Below, in pieces: positions 27,421 to 38,805 of a DNA stretch of 64,000 nucleotides (its first letter is position 1; each line of letters opens with the position of its first letter). The notes beneath the pieces were generated by a model. That model ran no database searches. It had not been told where the DNA came from and saw nothing but the letters and a program-made list of their open reading frames with translations. The DNA comes from Cepaea nemoralis (taxonomy: Eukaryota > Mollusca > Gastropoda > Stylommatophora > Helicidae): contig JACEFZ010006318.1 of assembly GCA_014155875.1 (NCBI GenBank), positions 155,001 to 219,000 on the forward strand, in the 5' to 3' direction. Made by a program: the position numbers and the translations under genes.

Positions 27421-28400
27421 ATTGCTGGGGCTACGAAGTGTATGCTCTGTGATCAGCTACAATGGTCAGCAAAGGGAAAGTGTCCACATTATACCTAAAC
27501 TGGCACTTAAAGGGCAGCAATTCAAGGATGCCCTGCATATCATCATCACCATGAGAAGTTTTCATGAATGGGTTTCTATTGATATCTCACATTTTGATAT
27601 CACCTTTTTCTTTGATAAAACCTTTGGTTTTGTTTTCTTGATATTCAAAGAGAGTTCTTTTTTTAACTCTCTGTTACTACAATGTCCAACAACTGTTGTA
27701 GATTTTATGCTATTTCTGCCATCAATACAGTGTCATCTGAATAGCGTACACCATTTATATTATAACTTCCTAGTCTGCCTTTGATCTCCCTCATTATTTT
27801 TTTGCTGTAGAGAGAGAAGTGATCTGGTGACAAAACACATCCTTGTCTTACTACTAGATGTATTTGCTCATAATTGCCCTTTCTATATCTATTTTAATTC
27901 CTGCTACTTGTTTCCAGTAATATTCTTTATTACTCTGAGATCCTTCTCATCAGTGTTGGCATCTTCCAACATTTTAATCAATTTATCATGTTTTACTTTA
28001 TCAAATGCCTTCACATACGATACATAAAGCATGATTATATATCTTTCTGTGTCTCCCTTGATCTTCCAGTTAGTGTTCATAATGTGTATATTGCATTATT
28101 TGTACCTTTTCTGTTCACAAATCCATACTGTTCTTCACCAATTTTTCTTGTTCTTTTCTTACTTCTTCTCATTATAATTCTGAATAGAAGCTTAGTGACA
28201 TGGTTTGTTAGGTTGATTGTACGAAAATCTTCACATTTAATTGCTCCTGGTCTGTTTGGTAGAGCTTTAAATACAGATTTAAGCATATCCCTAGGCATAT
28301 ATCCACTGTTGTAAATATAATTCAACATTCTCAACATTTTTGTTAATATTTCTACTCCAAATTCTCTTAGTACTTCTAATTCTTCTAATGTGATTCTATA
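27420..28400 (-). mobile_element. Non-LTR reverse-transcriptase fragment
   Basis: The minus strand reads KSVFKALPNRPGAIKCEDFR, TINLTNHVTKLLFRIIMRR and EEQYGFVNRKGTNNAI, then VRYSDDTVLMAEIA (YxDD box) and LSLNIKKTKGF. Multiple frame changes. The post-YxDD portion is closely related to 46195-46975. Confidence 0.82.
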
Positions 28401-29074
28401 TGGCTGGCAGTTGAAAATAACCAAGCATAGTGAAATATGGCTCAGACTGATGCAAGACAACTGTGAGTCAACTAACATTAAAGGGAGCAGAAAGGGAACA
28501 TTTCATTAGAATCACACTGCAGAACAAAAAGAGATGACTCCCAATAAACATTAATAGTAAGCTTGTGTTACAAAGTTCAGCACAGTCATGACAATGATAA
28601 CATTGAAGAAAAGCGAAGAAATGACACCATACTAAAGTGACAGATGGAAGACAAGATACAAGAGGAAGACAACTATTTAAACTGGAGAACAGCATCAAGA
28701 GATTAACTGGAAAGAGGATGTTAAACTATACCATCATGATGAAAGACAGAGTATGTTGGAGAAACATAGCTAACTTTCACTATGAAAATAGCTAGTGATG
28801 TGATCTACAGTTGGGAATTTAATAGGAAACAATTGATGATTATGTTACACACTCACTGCCAGCCCAGTGGTCATAAATTCAAAACCATATCAAGGCAAAT
28901 TTTAAAAATTTATGTCATACTTCCAGACTAAACTGGATGTGAGGAAATGTGTTGGAAAGTAAATGCGGCCACCGTGAAACTGACCACATGGTCTATACAA
29001 ATATGGGTCCTGCACCGTGTGCCTAATGTGCCCGAAGAGTGTAAAAGGGTCTCTTACTGTTACTACTGTTATGG
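28400..29074. other. Intron 4, unassigned
   Basis: No gene or clear repeat apart from a weak tRNA-like stretch near 28855-28900. Confidence 0.4.
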
Positions 29075-29305
29075 AGAAATGGTGGCATGGTGGTTAGTAT
29101 AGTTACATGCCCAGACAGTGGCTGGGTTCAATACCCAGCACAGGACAGGGTTATGTATATATTGATGTGGCTCTGGGAACAATCCAACCTTGTGTAAATT
29201 GGTACCAGACAATTCTCAGGGAACTGACCACCCCACATCATATGTCATGGCTAGAATGTGATGGCCTATCACTTCACATCCCAATGGCAGAATCTGCTAT
29301 GGGAC
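29075..29305 (+). mobile_element. tRNA-derived SINE, another head
   Basis: tggcatggtggttagtatag resembles an A box and ggttcaatacccagc a B box 40 bases later. No other full copy is in the window. Confidence 0.55.
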
Positions 29306-29329
29306 TATCTTTATTATTGTTTTACATTG

Positions 29330-29515
29330 GTATAGATCATGTTGTTTTTGATTGTGAATCGTAAGGATGGCTTGTTAGTTGTTGTTTTTTTACATTGGTA
29401 TAAATCACGTTGTTTTTGGTTGTGAATCCTAAGGATGGCTTGTTAATTTTTTCTTTTAAATTGGTATAGATCATGTTGTTTTTGGTTGTGAATCCTAAGG
29501 ATGGCTTGTTAGTTT
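29330..29515. repeat. ~64-bp tandem repeat, three copies
   Basis: Each copy contains ttggtataaatcacgttgtt and cctaaggatggcttgttaat with small differences. Confidence 0.9.
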
Positions 29516-29527
29516 TAAACTCTTTGA

Positions 29528-29645
29528 TTGCAGGGCAGCATGGCCGAAAGGATAAGAGCATGCATTCTTAAACATCTGGTTTGCTGATGCCTGGTAAGGG
29601 ATTTAACCCCTACACGGACAGATGGACAGGTTTTAGTTATCTCAT
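29528..29645 (+). mobile_element. tRNA-derived SINE, family 2 head
   Basis: gcagcatggccgaaaggata (A box) and a weak B box gggatttaacccc. It lies just downstream, on the gene strand, of the 26-nt micro-exon of ACP7 (29711-29736). Confidence 0.62.
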
Positions 29646-29710
29646 TGTCAACTCCAACACAATGCCTGGCAGGGAGACAGAGCATGTTAAAAATCTATAC
29701 TATTACTTAC

Positions 29711-29736
29711 AGATTGAAGATCATAGGCAAAATCAC
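29711..29736 (-). CDS. ACP7-like: ACP7 copy A exon 4, 26-nt micro-exon (metal motif II)
   Basis: Acceptor tttcag and donor gtaagt bracket 26 nt reading (G)DFAYDLQS. This restores the phase between exon 3 (ending HVG) and exon 5 (starting DNARLGD) and supplies the GDxxY motif, whose Asp and Tyr bind metal in this family. Gene finders would probably miss it. Confidence 0.88.
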
Positions 29737-30096
29737 CTGAAACAAATTATAATTATTAAACTTTATTTAATTTCTTATAAGCACAAACCACATAAGCTTT
29801 AAACAATTTCATATTTCAAACAAGCGCCTCTCTAGAGAAAACAATGCTACATACTGAGCTACTCATAGACTGGCTACTTATGTATCTTTATGTGAGAATT
29901 CATTGTTAGTATTTTAAACATAACATTTATTAACCACTGTGGTATTAAATACAGCCAAAAGACTTCAGTTATTGTTTTTAAGTGACTTTTTACAATGTTC
30001 ATGTCTTGAATGATGTATGTGTTTTTCCTTTTAAAGTATACAATTTGCATACTATATAATAGTGCTTATAGTGTTAACAAAACAAACAAACCATAC

Positions 30097-30279
30097 CGAC
30101 ATGGATAATGGCATCATACATGCCAAGAGCTGCATCCAACTGTAGACGAGGTAATGACTGAGCATTGACACTTCCCATATCTCCAAAGATCACCAAACTT
30201 GGGCCCCAGTTCTGTCCTGCAGGCATTGATTTAAAATAGAACACCGAGGACCACCCTTCTCCACTGCCAACTACATAAT
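30097..30279 (-). CDS. ACP7-like: ACP7 copy A exon 3 (metal motif I)
   Basis: 183 nt in phase 1-1. It encodes YYVVGSGEGWS, the first metal-binding motif FGDMGSVN and the GMYDAIIHVG strand that leads into motif II on the next exon. Confidence 0.92.
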
Positions 30280-30316
30280 CTGTGTTGAAAGAAATGTTTA
30301 ACAATATACACTACAG

Positions 30317-30564
30317 TTTTTTTGTTTCATTTGTTCGCATATCCTTTTACAGGACACCGCTGTCAACATCAGCATCTTTCAGCTGATTTCTTGGCAAGAT
30401 TACGCTCAGTAGTTTGCCATTGCTTTCTGAGCGAGCGGCTCACATACCCCGTAAGTTACTGATGTGGAGAGAAACGCAATCGATTCTTGCGCACAACACG
30501 TTACTCACGAGAGTATACAGGATTACGGAGAAAGTCCTGTAACCCCTAGACCAGGGAGACTGGC
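30317..30564 (-). mobile_element. SINE family 1, complete, 11-bp target duplication
   Basis: 248 bp flanked by atacactacag at 30306-30316 and 30565-30575. It lies 38 bp upstream of exon 3 on the gene strand, close to the probable branch point region of intron 2. Confidence 0.9.
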
Positions 30565-30599
30565 ATACACTACAGTAATACCTGATAATATTGTTAATT

Positions 30600-31386
30600 C
30601 AACATAAACATGGACACACCCGTGTGTTACAGGGAACCATAAAAGAAGCAAAGAATAGTAGCAACGTAACCTACCATGCATGTTGCAAGAGGCGATTACG
30701 GAAAGTTGGTGTGGGACTGTAACCTCATCCTTTAGAAAACTAACTAAACCCCAAAAAATCTAATGAACAAGTCTGTATCAAGTGGAAAGAATAATAACCA
30801 GCCAACAAAGACTAAAAGAGCCTCTTTACCTAGAAGAAGTATGATGCAATATGGAGAAACAGTGAGTTCTAGAATAATAAAAACTAACATGTAGAACCAC
30901 CAAAACAAAGTAAACATGAATGTGATCCAGTATATTGCACTAAAAAACGATAAGGATGAATCAGTTAATGAGAAATTTTACATGAAACTCTAAAGCGCTA
31001 GATATAATTTTTTTTAAAGGCAATGTGAAAAAGAAGATGGGTTACCCGAATACCAAGATGGGATCATAAATCATGGGTTTTCAAAGGTCATGGGGAGACA
31101 TGACCCTGGGATACTGAATAAAATTGGAGAATTATTCACACTAACATATATGAATTATTCACAATTTTTATTCATTATCCCAGCACAAGGAATCAATATG
31201 TCATAAGAGGAAATAATATATAATATCAAGAAACTAAGGAACAATTAGTGGTCAGTCTCTAATAAATACTAGGTCCTGCATTCGGACCATTCAAACATTT
31301 TTGTTCCTACTAAGTTGTCAAAAGACAGATTTATTAACCTAAATCAGGTAGGTGATATAAGTAAATATGCTTCTAGAAAAACTTAC
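30600..31386. other. ACP7 copy A intron 2, unassigned
   Basis: AT-rich, no repeat or coding signature recognised. Confidence 0.45.
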
Positions 31387-31584
31387 AATATGTGGTGTTG
31401 GATGTCAAACCAGTTAGCTCAACTTGATGGATGAATTGAAAACGCTGTTCAGATCCCCCATCAACAAATTTTGAGCTGGAGCCCTGCTGTGACATACTCA
31501 AGTTTCTGAAGGACAAGCCATACAAAACAACAGAAGCAGTGTCGTTGAAGGTGCTCCATGTTATGACCATCTCTGAAGCATCAT
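31387..31584 (-). CDS. ACP7-like: ACP7 copy A exon 2 (N-terminal Fn3-like domain)
   Basis: 198 nt, acceptor ctgaaccag, donor gtaagt. It encodes MVITWSTFNDTASVV and the FVDGG segment typical of the N-terminal beta domain of purple acid phosphatases, ending in TSNTTY. Confidence 0.9.
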
Positions 31585-31944
31585 CTGGTTCAGATCATAG
31601 AAACAACATCAAATTTATGGAGTTTAGAATGGGGCACTTCAAATATGGTACAACCATGTATATAGTGCATTGAATAAAAATTCTGTAAAATTAACTCATT
31701 TTTTTTTTTTTTAGCAAATTATCTTTCAAGTTCAGATATTATTTTTTGTCTAATTACCATTCATTTAGCTGCCTGTAATATAATCCCCTGTTTGTCAGTT
31801 GTTTTACAAAATCCGCAGATTTTTGTGTTTCGAAAGGTGAAGAAGAGTTCAGTGGAGATGGCACTTTGGTATAGGGTTGCTAGACGTCTGGCAAAAAGAG
31901 GACATGACTTCCTTTTTAGCTTAATATTCTCCGTCCGGCAGGCA

Positions 31945-33835
31945 AAGCTAATGATTGATTGATTGATTTAGGAACCGACATCACAGCATTCAGGGCATTC
32001 CCATAAACGCTCCATCTCCATCCTCAGCAGCCAGTGAAGAGTTCCAACACTAATAGTAACAATCTGATTATATGTCCATCTCGCCTTTCCTCTGAGCATT
32101 GATCGTAGGCCAGATCCCCTCGTCACCCCTCGCTGTCGCATTCTTGCCAGACCATGGTGATCCATTTGCTCCTCCAAGGTGTAACGTGCTCCCACAAGGC
32201 TGCAACCACGTCAGCCTTATCATGCATTAATACTCCACCAAGTTTTGCAGAGTCAGCCAATCTGTCTGCCTGTTCATTCCCAGCACACCAGTATGCCCCG
32301 GAGAAAAGATCCAGACGATGCTTGTCACCCGTGACTTCCGAAGCGAAGCAAGTCACTCTGCACAAAGCTTGCCTGTCCTCACTCTACTCAGCATGCTTTC
32401 TGAGTCAGTTACAACCACGATGTGTGTGTGTATCATATTTTCCATCCAGAGGAAAGCTGCACTGACTGCCTCCACATCCATTCTTAAGCTAGATGTTGTG
32501 GTATCATATGCCAGGCTCTCCCGCACCAAACGTCAACCATTAGCTTTTGCTAAGAATCCCCAGGCACTTCTCTTGCCTCTCAACACCGAACCATCTGTGT
32601 ATATAATAACATCAACCGGGCGAGCATTATCCTGAATTAGTTGCTGGATTTCCACTTCCATGGCCCCTGCTGGCCACTCCCTGCATTCCCGGCTCAATGT
32701 GATTATAACTCTGCACAAGTCTGACTGCTCCGCTGGCACTCTGACCCACTCCTCTCCTCGCCCAATGTTCTCCAAGATGCACACCTGTCTGATCGTATCC
32801 TCCGCCTGAGCCATCCATGATTTCCCTCTTATCAGTCGCTGACCCTTAACTGCGTCCAGCGCCTCATGCAACAGGTGATCTGTGTCAGCAACTACTCTGA
32901 GGTATGCCTTCACCTGCATCACCTTGAGCCTACCAGCAACAGTCGGCAAACCAAGGATGTAACGCATACACACTACTGTGGTGTCTCTGGTGCATCCCAG
33001 AATGACCTGCATAGCTTCGGTCTGTATGCGCTCTGTCAAGGTCTACAAAGGACATGACGGAGAGGACAGAGGACAGACATAGGACATGGGAATAGTACGG
33101 GTATAGTAGACCGGTCCCTACCCCCATGACAGAGAGTACGGACAGGACTGTGCCCATGTCCTATGTCTGTCCTCTCCATCATGTCCTTTGGTGACCTTGA
33201 CACGCTCTAATTTCACCAACTGACTCTTTGAGACAGTGAGCAGTCCTAGTCCATAATCAATCACTGAGAGGATCAAGTGCTGGTATAGCGTGAAAAGAAT
33301 TCTCTGCCCTGTGTCCATTGCAGCCACAGCCCCAAGTGCACCGAGTCCCTTTTGAGATCTTGTCACAACCGTCTCCACATGGTCCTTGAAGGACAGGCTC
33401 CTGTCAAATGTGATTTCCATATACTTCAGTTTGTTCTCTCTGTTGACGCTTCTACCATCTATCGTGAGGATTGAGACATCAGTTCTCACAATCCTGTTGT
33501 CCAGAGAGCACCACAAAACAGCTGCCTTTTCCGGGTGGATGATAGCACTCATTTCAGTGCACCAGTCAATCACATTGTCTACTGTTGCCTGTAGCTCCTG
33601 GGCTGTTTTCTCCCTATCTCTCCCCTGCCTATATGCAAGAATATCACCTGGAAATGTTAGTATCCTTCCAACCTCTGCTGCTTCTAGGTTTGCAATCTTG
33701 CTCATATACACGTTAAAGAGCACCGGTGAGATTGCAGATCTCTGTGGCAGTCCCGGGGTTAAAATATGTGGCTCTGAGGTCCATGCACCCAGACGGAGAG
33801 CAACCCGACGAGAGTGCAGGACAGCCGCTATCTAG
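31945..33835 (-). mobile_element. Jockey/R1/I-like LINE fragment: RT end + RNase H
   Basis: On the minus strand: LFNVYMSKIANL (RT), FPGDILAYRQGRD at the catalytic YxDD position (two residues altered, so inactive), MEITFDRSLSFKDHV, then RNase H with VIIYTDGSV, SPGHTG-type GNEQADRLAD and a Cys-rich C-terminus WECPECCDVGS, ending in (TCAA)n-like tail. The frame is interrupted at 33037-33200 by a palindromic insertion. Confidence 0.85.
33037..33200. repeat. Palindromic insertion in LINE ORF / duplication breakpoint
   Basis: caaggtctacaaaggacatg ... gacataggacatggg on the left is mirrored by cccatgtcctatgtctgtcc ... gtcctttggtgaccttg on the right, arms of about 47-54 bp with a ~60-bp loop. It splits the LINE frame between LVKLERV and TERIQTEAMQ. 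The left arm's outer end (33037) is exactly where the 1.9-kb segmental duplication begins. Confidence 0.85.
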
Positions 33836-34542
33836 TTCACCAACCAGGGAGTTGAGTTGAGTTAAGAACAAACATCACTGCACTCAGGACATTTCCATAC
33901 GTGCTCCGTCTCCTTGTTCAACAGCCAGCGAAGAGTCATACTACTAATCGTTCCCACAGCCATCTTGTCTTCTTATGTCCTTTTGGTGCCCACACATCTA
34001 GCAACCGTACTTTGGTAACATAAGTCTCACTCCAAAAGATTCAAACTCCGTTTTGGTCTCAGACAACATGCATCAGACTTAAAAGAGATCCCTGTGTGTC
34101 GTCGTTGGGGATACGGAGTGCGTGCTCGATGCTCTATGCGACGTTATGGGCAGACGCTCTGTGGAAAGAGATCGCGCCATCATATGGGATACACCCATTT
34201 CAATCCTCGTGCCTTTAACTTTAAACATGTCAAATTTAAAACTCAAGTTTTCCAGAGGATTCACAAACAACCAACCAACCGTCAACAATTGCATTAATTC
34301 CGCCACGGCATGTTTTCTTAGATAGCATGGAGGAATGTCATCAATAAAAAAAAAAACGATCATAGAACGGTCAAGAACACCGATGACCCGGCGGAGTCTT
34401 TGGAGAGACATGAGCGCCTACGCCACTCTGCAAAGCGCACGATGATGATCATTCATAGTGTATCTTAATCTGATAGTTAATGAGTTAAATGCAAGTATAT
34501 TATGTTTATAAATGACATTTGATTATAAATATTAGTCCTTAC

Positions 34543-34660
34543 CTCCATATGCAATGTGGATTTGTTGTGGCTGTTTATTAGGATCTGCGTCAATGACAAT
34601 GATCAAACAAAACAAAAACAGCAGTACAGTTTTCAAAGCAAATTTGACAATTAGAGCCAT
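34543..34660 (-). CDS. ACP7-like: ACP7 copy A exon 1 (signal peptide)
   Basis: ATG at 34660-34658, followed by a hydrophobic core (TVLLFLFCLIIVI) typical of a signal peptide, then the mature N-terminus PNKQPQQIHIAYG. The donor is gtaagg at 34542. Exon 1 is 118 nt and ends in phase 1. An almost identical exon lies at 40225-40342 with a stronger donor, gtaagt. Confidence 0.85.
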
Positions 34661-34946
34661 GTTTGTTACACATTCAAATGGTTTCTGATTAAGTGATTTA
34701 CAAGTGAATTATCACTGCAGCTGTAAAGATTGCCCCTGCACTATCTAATCTAAAATGCACCCATGGACTTATCCGACACGCAGTAGTGATAACTGAAGTT
34801 GCTTTTCTTGATCGACCATCGATTCGATGTTATCTTCGTCTGGTTTTGATGTTGCTCACAGTCACAGGACTGCAAACGTGACCTTAATGCTGGGGTTGAA
34901 GTTCAAGGACGAACCTATTAATCTGTTAAAGGGGCAGTCGTATTAT
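34661..34946 (-). promoter_or_regulatory. Proximal upstream region of ACP7 exon 1 (duplicated)
   Basis: Contains several GATA-type cores (tgataact, cttatcc, ttatcttcg on the plus strand) but no obvious TATA box. It is present again at 40343-40628. Regulatory role is inferred from position only. Confidence 0.4.
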
Positions 34947-35300
34947 TAGCAATGTCAGAGTCATCGGGTTTTCCCGTTTCCTTCCTGTTTCGTTTTCGTA
35001 TTTTCGCGAACTTTTAGTCGCGACCAACGATTTCACTTCCGGTCTGAGCATGTCCTTCTAAAAATAAAATAAAAACGAAAGAAGCGTGATGCGATGAAAG
35101 GGGAAGTTATTCTAATATTTTAAGTATTGGATCGTCTACTTCGCGGCAAAGTGATTGCGCCGAAAAAACCGTTTTCTCAAGATTTTATTTGACTATATTC
35201 ACGAATATTACGGTAATTTGTTTTATAACTCTTGTAGCTTAAAGAAGGCTAAACTTTTTATTGTATTTTTGAATGCCTCGTCCAATTTTACATAAATATG
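34947..35300. promoter_or_regulatory. CpG-rich, promoter-like stretch
   Basis: Unusually many CpGs for this window (ttttcgcgaacttttagtcgcgacc, cttcgcggcaaag, attgcgccg) and an ETS-type cacttccgg at about 35034-35042. It lies immediately upstream of the duplicated block and is not in the second copy. It could be the core promoter of ACP7 copy A or a bidirectional promoter. Confidence 0.45.
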
Positions 35301-36870
35301 AAGAGTTTCAACACAGCTGCTGTTAGCTGAAATTCGGGGGGAAAAAATTAGTGACATCGCCATGGTCGTCATGTCATGTAAGATTGCAGCGCCCATAAAA
35401 TAAACTATAGCATAGCGGACCTGTATTTATTTATAATTAGAACTGGTAATTTAACTACTAAGATTAAACAGAATACAAGTGGCATTTATAGCAGTAATGT
35501 ATCTGTGTACTTGCATATATATTTCAGCATTTGACATGTCTGAAAATAATTTTGAAAGCCAGTTTTCAGACCCGTCTGTAAACTTGTAAGAAGTGTGAGT
35601 AAGGAGTACTTTTTTGCTAAGCTGTGCAGCAATACATAATGATTTAAATTTAAATACAGTACTGTAAAATAAGTTATATGTTTTAAGTAAGTTAGTATTT
35701 AAATTATTAATTGCTCACTATTAACTATTACTAGTATTAGATACAGAACAGTGTATCAGTGTAATAATTATAGTGAATATTTAATATTTTTATTTTTTAA
35801 TTATTTAATATCTTAATAATTAATTAACAGCTGCTTAATTTATGCAGCAGTTACAAAACTTAGTTACTGTCAAGAGGTGAGGTTGGTTTCTCTCTATGAT
35901 ATGAGTTCATGCACTATAATGCAGCAACGTTCACCTCGAGATCGGTGTGGCTCTGGGGTATGATGGTACAGGACAGCATAAATTGAGGCATGATGGTACA
36001 GGACAGCATAACTATCTGAACTCCAAAAACGACTCAACGCACATGCCAGTGGAGTGAACTGCGATGTATTTTACCACAGCTGATCTTGGATGACGGCTAT
36101 GAGTGGTTGTGCTGATTCAGACTTGAGTCATTCTCGCGCAACATTCACTCCCGCTCTTCAATCAGACATCATCTCCCCAGACCAGTGAGAGTGTTGAGAA
36201 CAGAGCTTGCCGCCTAGTATCCTGGTAATGCTAATCAACTACACTTTCCTACCTTCAACCGGAGTTCACCCTAATCGAGCTCCAACGGCCCATGTCCTTG
36301 GCCCGGTCATAATTAGACCCGTGCGAATACCAGAAATGCCAGCGACCGTGGCATCAGTAGAGCCAGGAATGCCTGTAGTCAATTGCAGGACACAAAACCA
36401 GAGTGACTTCATGTGGACACCGAGGACTGGCCGCAGTATAACGGTCGGTATTCCGTGAATGCTGGTGAAACACGTCCTAACGCTGTCTTTGCTGGATCAC
36501 ACCCTAATGCTTGAGCCGTTACGGCGTTATGTGACGTCGTACCATGACGTCTAAATTGCGTTCATGTTGGTGTCACTATGTTCAACATTTGTGACACTCT
36601 GTATCTTCTTCTTTGATGCGCTAGCTCATCACTTGAATGTTGCACCACTGTCATTTGCCATATGACAGTTACTTACATTAATGTTTATAATATTTAATCA
36701 AGAAAAGAAAGCTGTCGCAATGCAGTTAGTACATTAAGACAATATGATACATTTTCATGAATTGTTCTTTCACTAACGACGAACATTTCACATAACATTT
36801 AATTAATATAATAAATGTGCAGCTATTTTTAACTAGCAATTAGGTCACAGCACATCATAACAAAGAGTCT
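35301..36870. other. Unassigned intergenic DNA
   Basis: A 24-bp direct repeat tgatggtacaggacagcata occurs at about 35960 and 35990. An 83-residue plus-strand open frame at 36207-36458 has no recognised similarity; the GC and CpG content here (36100-36560) is higher than in the flanks and may mark an old transposon. Confidence 0.4.
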
Positions 36871-36884
36871 TATAAGTCAAGTGC

Positions 36885-37030
36885 ATCTTTGTCAGAGACT
36901 CTGAGACTCTTGTGCTTTGTACGATGCTTTCGTCAGGCCGCCGTGTGGAAAGAGACTGAACAAACCTGGTGCAATGAAGTTGATCCTCTCATTCCTCTCG
37001 ACATTCTATCGAAAGAGGAATGTGACCTTT
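36885..37030 (+). mobile_element. SINE family 4 fragment (3' part)
   Basis: gtgctttgtacgatgctttc, ccgtgtggaaagagactgaa and ggtgcaatgaagttgatcct match the body of the element at 45640-45870 and, reversed, 47610-47860. Confidence 0.65.
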
Positions 37031-37094
37031 ACTTTCCTGTTACCAAATCATAAGTAGAAACCCCATTTTAAAATATTCTCTATATATGCAAATA

Positions 37095-37260
37095 CTAATA
37101 ATAATCATCATCAAGTGCCGGCTGGCGTCGGCGTTCATGGCTTCCCACAGATCTCGGTCTTTGGTGTTCTGGATCCTAATACTAAATTATATTATACACC
37201 TGCGTTATACACCTGAGAGAAGTGAGGAGTCTCATTCATGCCAACGAACCAGGCAAGCTA
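37095..37260 (-). mobile_element. LINE 3' fragment
   Basis: atcatcatcaagtgccggct and ggcgttcatggcttcccaca are the reverse of the LINE end coding RAMNAYASRQGT at 46975. Confidence 0.65.
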
Positions 37261-37479
37261 GATACAGGAAAGTACTCTTACTAATAATTTACATATATTT
37301 AAAAAATTAGTTGTGAAACATAAAAAGCAATTAACCAAAGAATGGCCATCACTTGTGACACTCTTTCTTGAACCATTTCCTGTGACATTCAAGATTCTGC
37401 CTGTCACACCTACTTTGCCACAGCCTGTGTCAATTTGATAAAACAATTCAGGTGCACACCTTCCTGTGGTGAGTTTCTA

Positions 37480-37600
37480 TATATTTGAATAACGAAGACA
37501 CAAACAATAGATTGCATGATTTATTGCCTGGCATATTTCGCTGCATCTCGTCAGGTAGATACTGCAGAAATCAAATACTTACGTGAATTAACTAGATAAA
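37480..37600. mobile_element. Solo arm of the foldback element family
   Basis: tttgaataacgaagacacaa, ttattgcctggcatatttcg and ctgcatctcgtcaggtagat match one arm of the foldback element at 55276-55586. Confidence 0.75.
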
Positions 37601-38052
37601 TCCTTCAAAACTGAAATATACACATGTCTCCCGACCGATGAAGCCTGGACTGTTCCGGTGTGTCGGCCTGCCTAGGCTACCATCTTCTGTGTGTAGTATC
37701 TTGTCCACCCAATTCGGAATGTGTAGCTATTAAAATTATGTACCGCCGACATTCAATTCAACTGTCTAAACAAGTCATATCGCCAAATTGAGCGAGTGGC
37801 CATGGGCAGCCCACTTGGACCTATTCATCTCCTCGGAAGGTTAGCTGGATGAAATATTTCACTTGTCTCTTTTTTTTCTTTTTGTACTGCGACAAATCTG
37901 AAAATATAAAAAAATATAAAATTACACAGAGTAATGAAGCTTACATAAAAGAATAACGAAAAACACAGGACGTTTTAACTAGTTTCATCAGCAAACAAAT
38001 ACCTACACAAAATACAATAAATAATTACGGAGAAGACCCTGCAGTGGCTACA

Positions 38053-38497
38053 TTGTTAATTAGGTCACGGCACATCCTATCGAAAATAATAATACGTCAA
38101 GTTAGGCCTTGCCGCCCCGGACGCATGAGATATGGCACAATGTTATCCGTTTAAAAATAAACAAGCCACGGTAATAGAAGGCAATAATAAACAGTTGGCG
38201 GCCATTTTAAATTGTTAATTGGGTCACGGCACATCCTATAAAAAAATAAATAATACGTCAAGTTAGGCCTCGCCGCCCCGGACGCAATGAGATATGGCAC
38301 AATGTTATCCGTTTAAAAATAAACAAGCCACGGTAATAGAAGGCAAATAATAAACAGTTGGCGGCCATTTTAAATTGTTAATTGGGTCACGGCACATCCT
38401 ATTATAATACGTCAAGTTAGGCCTCGCCACCCCGGACGCAATGGTATATGGCACAACATTGTCCGTTTAAAATAAACAAGCCACGGTAATAGAAGGC
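38053..38497. repeat. ~160-bp tandem repeat, 2.8 copies
   Basis: Copies start ttgttaattaggtcacggca at 38053, 38211 and 38375, each with gtcaagttaggcct, ccccggacgca and acaagccacggtaatagaag. A diverged single piece (caattaggtcacagcacatc) occurs at about 36838. Confidence 0.9.
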
Positions 38498-38805
38498 AGA
38501 ATTTCTCAAATTTCCAATCTTAGGGCCGCGATAAATCCTGACTTATCAGTTAATTTATCATTGCACTTCCTGGTATTAAATTACGTCACCAGAAAATTCA
38601 TAACTCCGCTTGGAATTAACGCATAGTCTTCGTTGAGATACCGTTGGATTCGTCTTGTCAAGCTCTATCTAACTGGTATGATTTCATAAGTAAAAACCCA
38701 ATTCTTAAATATTGACCAAAATTACAAGGTCTACAAAGGACATGACGGAGAGGACAGAGGACAGACATAGGACATGGGAATAGTACGGGTATAGTAGACC
38801 GGTCC

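Larger units (their letters stand above)
33037..34946. repeat. Segmental duplication, source or copy 1
   Basis: 1910 bp nearly identical to 38725-40628 in the same orientation; I saw about ten differences, including a 6-bp indel next to the exon 1 donor and changes in an A-run. It holds LINE RT sequence, a second LINE C-terminus (33845-33965, HVWKCPECSDVCS), exon 1 of ACP7 and about 286 bp upstream of its ATG. Confidence 0.95.

Noticed and set aside
36207..36458. 83-residue ORF in a GC-richer stretch
   Set aside because: No recognisable motif, no splice or homology support; could be part of an old transposon but cannot be shown.
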